Positions 61,810 to 64,000 of a DNA stretch of 64,000 nt are shown piece by piece. The notes below the pieces were generated by a model. The model saw only the letters and a program-made list of their open reading frames with translations, ran no database searches and was not told where the DNA came from. A program made the position numbers and the translations under genes. Within the stretch, counting starts at the first letter, position 1. Every line of letters begins with the position of its first letter. This stretch comes from Desulfuromonadaceae bacterium. Its GTDB lineage: Bacteria > Desulfobacterota > Desulfuromonadia > Desulfuromonadales > JAHYIW01. The stretch spans positions 40,729-104,728 of the forward strand of contig JAHYIW010000010.1 in NCBI GenBank assembly GCA_019429445.1, written 5' to 3'.

Positions 61810-62340
61810 ATGTCCGTGATTACTGATCGAAAACCAGTGCCTCAATCAGGCGGTAAACATCCCCGTGAAGCCGGATTCACCCTGGTTGAGCTTCTGGTTG
61901 TCATCGCCATCTTTGCCGCGCTCTCGGCGATTGCGTTTGTCGCTCTTGGGCCGACGGTGCGTTCCTACCAGTTAAAAGGTGCCGCGCGGCAGATTTACAG
62001 CGATGCGCTCAAAGTTCGCACGCAGGCGATCAAGGAAGGGAAGGTCACCGGTTTGCGGTTTAGTGACGACAACACCGGAAACTATGAAGTGTGGGTGGAA
62101 AAATCTCCGGGGATTGAAGAAAAAGCCTATACCGGAGTGTCGAGCTATGGCCAGATCACCGCCTGTGCGCCAACCACCGGTAACAAGCCGACCGATTTTG
62201 TTTTTTATCCCAACGGCACTTCCGGTGGCGGGAGTGTCCGTATTTCAATGAGCAGTAACGTCTGGAAGGTTTATGTGCCGAACACCGGCACCGGATCGGT
62301 AAAAATTGAGAAACCAACACCCCCAACCCCGTGCCCATGA
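61810..62340 (+). CDS. fimT: GspH/FimT-family minor pseudopilin
   Basis: A 176-residue type IV prepilin. The prepilin peptidase site is in REAG-FTLVELLVVIAIFAALSAIAF: cleavage after Gly, glutamate at +5, then the hydrophobic stem helix. The globular part has the GspH shape (IYSDALKVRTQAIKEGK). The ATG at 61810 has GGAGG seven bases upstream. First of the minor pilin run. Confidence 0.88.
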   Translation: MSVITDRKPVPQSGGKHPREAGFTLVELLVVIAIFAALSAIAFVALGPTVRSYQLKGAARQIYSDALKVRTQAIKEGKVTGLRFSDDNTGNYEVWVEKSPGIEEKAYTGVSSYGQITACAPTTGNKPTDFVFYPNGTSGGGSVRISMSSNVWKVYVPNTGTGSVKIEKPTPPTPCP

Positions 62341-62354
62341 CAGGGAGCCACTTT

Positions 62355-62840
62355 ATGTGTCGTAAATATTCGGCCCTTGCGAAAAAACTCTTTTGTACTG
62401 CACGAAAAAACGCAAAAGGCTTCACCCTCGTTGAAGTGCTGATCTCGATCACCATCCTCTCGGTCGGTATGCTCGGGGTTGCGAGCATGCAGCTTTCGGC
62501 GTTGAGCAGCAACGCCAAATCTCGTGACGATACCGTGGTGGTGCAACTGGTCGAAGAGATGGTTGAACGGATTCGTGTCAACGGCGGCAATAATCCGGGG
62601 ATTTATCACGGCATCAACACCGCCAACACCTGCACCGGCTCCGACCCGGCCAGAGGCGATTGCACCCAGTGGAAACAACGCATGGCAGACACCAGACTCC
62701 CGGGATTGACCGGCACCGTCTCGGTGGTCACGGAAAGTCCGATTGAGAAGACCTCCACGATCACCGTACAAGTCACCTGGGGGGCAGGGACAACCAAAAC
62801 CCTGCAATTTGCCACGATCATGGAAACCTGGGGAACCTGA
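62355..62840 (+). CDS. pilV: PilV-like minor pilin
   Basis: A 161-residue prepilin with a long 20+ residue leader and the site AKG-FTLVEVLISITILSVGMLGVASMQ typical of PilV. The globular part has two cysteines (NTCTGSDPARGDCTQW). The start at 62355 is preferred because AGGGAG precedes it; an earlier start at 62331 overlaps fimT. Confidence 0.85.
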   Translation: MCRKYSALAKKLFCTARKNAKGFTLVEVLISITILSVGMLGVASMQLSALSSNAKSRDDTVVVQLVEEMVERIRVNGGNNPGIYHGINTANTCTGSDPARGDCTQWKQRMADTRLPGLTGTVSVVTESPIEKTSTITVQVTWGAGTTKTLQFATIMETWGT

Positions 62841-62841
62841 C

Positions 62842-63939
62842 ATGATGCACCTGTTAAAAAATCAGCGCGGCTTTACCCTGACCGAAATGCTCGTCGCGAT
62901 GGTCATCGGCATGCTGGTGGCCTCCGGAGCCTACAGCGTCTTTTTTTCCACCACGCGCACCGCCCGCAAACAGGAGCAGGTCTCCGAAATCCAGCAGAAT
63001 CTGCGCGTGGCAATGGAGCGGATTACGCAGGATATTCGTCAGGCCGGGTTTGGTTTGCCGGAAGATAACAGAACCCTGGCCTTCGATGGCGGCAGTTTTT
63101 CAACGCCGGTCACCGCAACCAACAGCTCCTCCGCCCCCGACGAAATCACTTTGTTGGGCGTTGGGTACAAGGTCGGCACCATCTATAATACCGTCGGCAA
63201 AAAGATCTACATCAACCCCGACTTCAATGGCGACGACCAGATCGCGGGGTATATGGAAACCCGCTTCATCGACGGCAACCACGAAGATGCGCCATTCCCT
63301 GAAACTGTCTCGCTCAAGCCTCTGTATCGCGACAAATTCCCCGCTGGCGGAACACCGGAACCACCACTGTTCACTTCGAGGAAACACCTGAGCATTGGCG
63401 GTGTCGAATATCTCGCAGCCAGCGATTACAGTACTGTCTCTCTCGACGGAGGATCAAGTAACGCCATCATGGTTACCCCCGACACCCACAACGAATACGC
63501 GAACAATCTCCCGGTCTATATGCTCCAGGCGATCACCTATTCGATCAGAGCTGATTGCTACCCGACGGATCCCAAACAAAACTTTCCCTGCCTGGTCACC
63601 AAGGATTTTAGCAAGCTGCGGGGGGCTGATCGGCAGGTGGTCGCCGAAGGCATCGAAGATATCCAGTTTGCCTACGGAGTCGATGTCAGCCCGCGCGACG
63701 GCAAGATCGATTATCCGGCAGCGGGGTACACCCCGGCGGCATTTGTCAACGACCCTGCCGACGACAGCAGCATTGTGGCCGTGCGGGTGAGTATCGTCGC
63801 GCGGTCGAAAGTACCTGATCAGTATGACTCCTCAACTCGCCCGGCACTCGAAGACCGCCCGGCGGGGACAGCTGACCGCTATGTACGCCGCACGTTGACC
63901 AAAACCATCAAACTGCGCAATCCGCGCAGCGGAGCTTGA
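62842..63939 (+). CDS. pilW: PilW-like minor pilin
   Basis: A 365-residue prepilin: site QRG-FTLTEMLVAMVIGMLVASGAYSVFF, then the PilW pattern QEQVSEIQQNLRVAMERITQDIRQAGFG. The extended C-terminal globular domain holds a cysteine pair (ADCYPTDPKQNFPCLV). It starts one base after pilV ends. It helps prime pilus assembly with the other minor pilins. Confidence 0.87.
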   Translation: MMHLLKNQRGFTLTEMLVAMVIGMLVASGAYSVFFSTTRTARKQEQVSEIQQNLRVAMERITQDIRQAGFGLPEDNRTLAFDGGSFSTPVTATNSSSAPDEITLLGVGYKVGTIYNTVGKKIYINPDFNGDDQIAGYMETRFIDGNHEDAPFPETVSLKPLYRDKFPAGGTPEPPLFTSRKHLSIGGVEYLAASDYSTVSLDGGSSNAIMVTPDTHNEYANNLPVYMLQAITYSIRADCYPTDPKQNFPCLVTKDFSKLRGADRQVVAEGIEDIQFAYGVDVSPRDGKIDYPAAGYTPAAFVNDPADDSSIVAVRVSIVARSKVPDQYDSSTRPALEDRPAGTADRYVRRTLTKTIKLRNPRSGA

Positions 63940-63944
63940 TACTT

Positions 63945-64000
63945 ATGGCTGAATTGAAAAGACTGCAAAGTGTGCGCAACGAAAGCGGCGTGATCCTGAT
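63945..64000 (+). CDS. PilX-like minor pilin, start only
   Basis: The first 18 codons (MAELKRLQSVRNESGVIL) fit the leader and cleavage region of PilX proteins, which have E-x-G-V-x-L-I instead of GFTLxE. The gene runs past the window end. The call rests mainly on its place after pilW. Confidence 0.5.
   Translation, partial: MAELKRLQSVRNESGVIL

Overview
The window reads as chromosome of a Desulfuromonadota bacterium (Geobacter/Desulfuromonas/Pelobacter type). Four things point there: a lexA gene preceded by an exact copy of the Geobacter-type LexA box; a DHH-CBS-nucleotidyltransferase fusion of the kind known from that group; a menaquinol bc complex ending in a multiheme cytochrome c; and a separate ack/pta pair beside a malic enzyme-PTA fusion. 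This is inference from gene content; no rRNA is present.

Layout. 1-9.6 kb: lexA (partial), tRNA-processing fusion, dgt, yhbY, a methyltransferase, TauE/MEMO-B, gltX. 9.6-12.05 kb: a small accessory patch between gltX and tRNA-Val with a RelBE-type toxin-antitoxin pair, the 5' half of a group II intron with its truncated reverse transcriptase, an IS200 remnant and an orphan AT-rich fragment. 12.1-15.7 kb: cobO, a REC-PilZ regulator, a nitroreductase, ExbB/ExbD, a phosphoesterase. 16.2-20.1 kb: maeB and thrC. 20.2-28.0 kb: one long leftward run in which dTDP-rhamnose genes (rfbBDAC) lead straight into yicC-gmk-rpoZ-rel-ridA. 28.2-29.9 kb: a zinc-finger protein, an Smr protein and a TPR membrane protein. 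29.9-33.3 kb: a second accessory patch with a 248-bp element having 25-bp inverted ends, hicAB, remnants of an IS21 istB and of a possible tyrosine recombinase, and a complete-looking IS3-family element. 33.4-39.9 kb: U32-like Fe-S protein, a LysM lytic transglycosylase, a REP cluster, hflX, fabI, a DsbC-like protein with a CxxCH motif, tRNA-Leu. 40-47 kb: repeats, tRNA-Arg, an MBL-fold protein, Rieske/cytochrome b/pentaheme cytochrome c, DUF1573, hpt, a zinc-ribbon membrane protein. 47-51.2 kb: ferredoxin, ackA convergent with pta, TonB behind a long structured repeat leader. 51.3-58.1 kb: a leftward one-carbon block folD-metV-metF-gcvT-gcvH-gcvPA-gcvPB in which both P-protein genes are broken and two ~180-bp repeats are inserted. 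58.3-64 kb: an FmdB-like protein, a two-component pair with a sigma-54 activator, and a type IV minor-pilin run (fimT, pilV, pilW, start of pilX) cut by the window end.

The strongest leads for follow-up are: a long-hairpin repeat lying in the predicted 5' leader of tonB, with deleted relatives at three other places; the decayed glycine decarboxylase inside an otherwise intact C1 operon; the hicAB promoter, whose -10 sits inside a perfect palindrome so close to the start codon that the mRNA is probably leaderless; and the heme-motif/CxxC protein.
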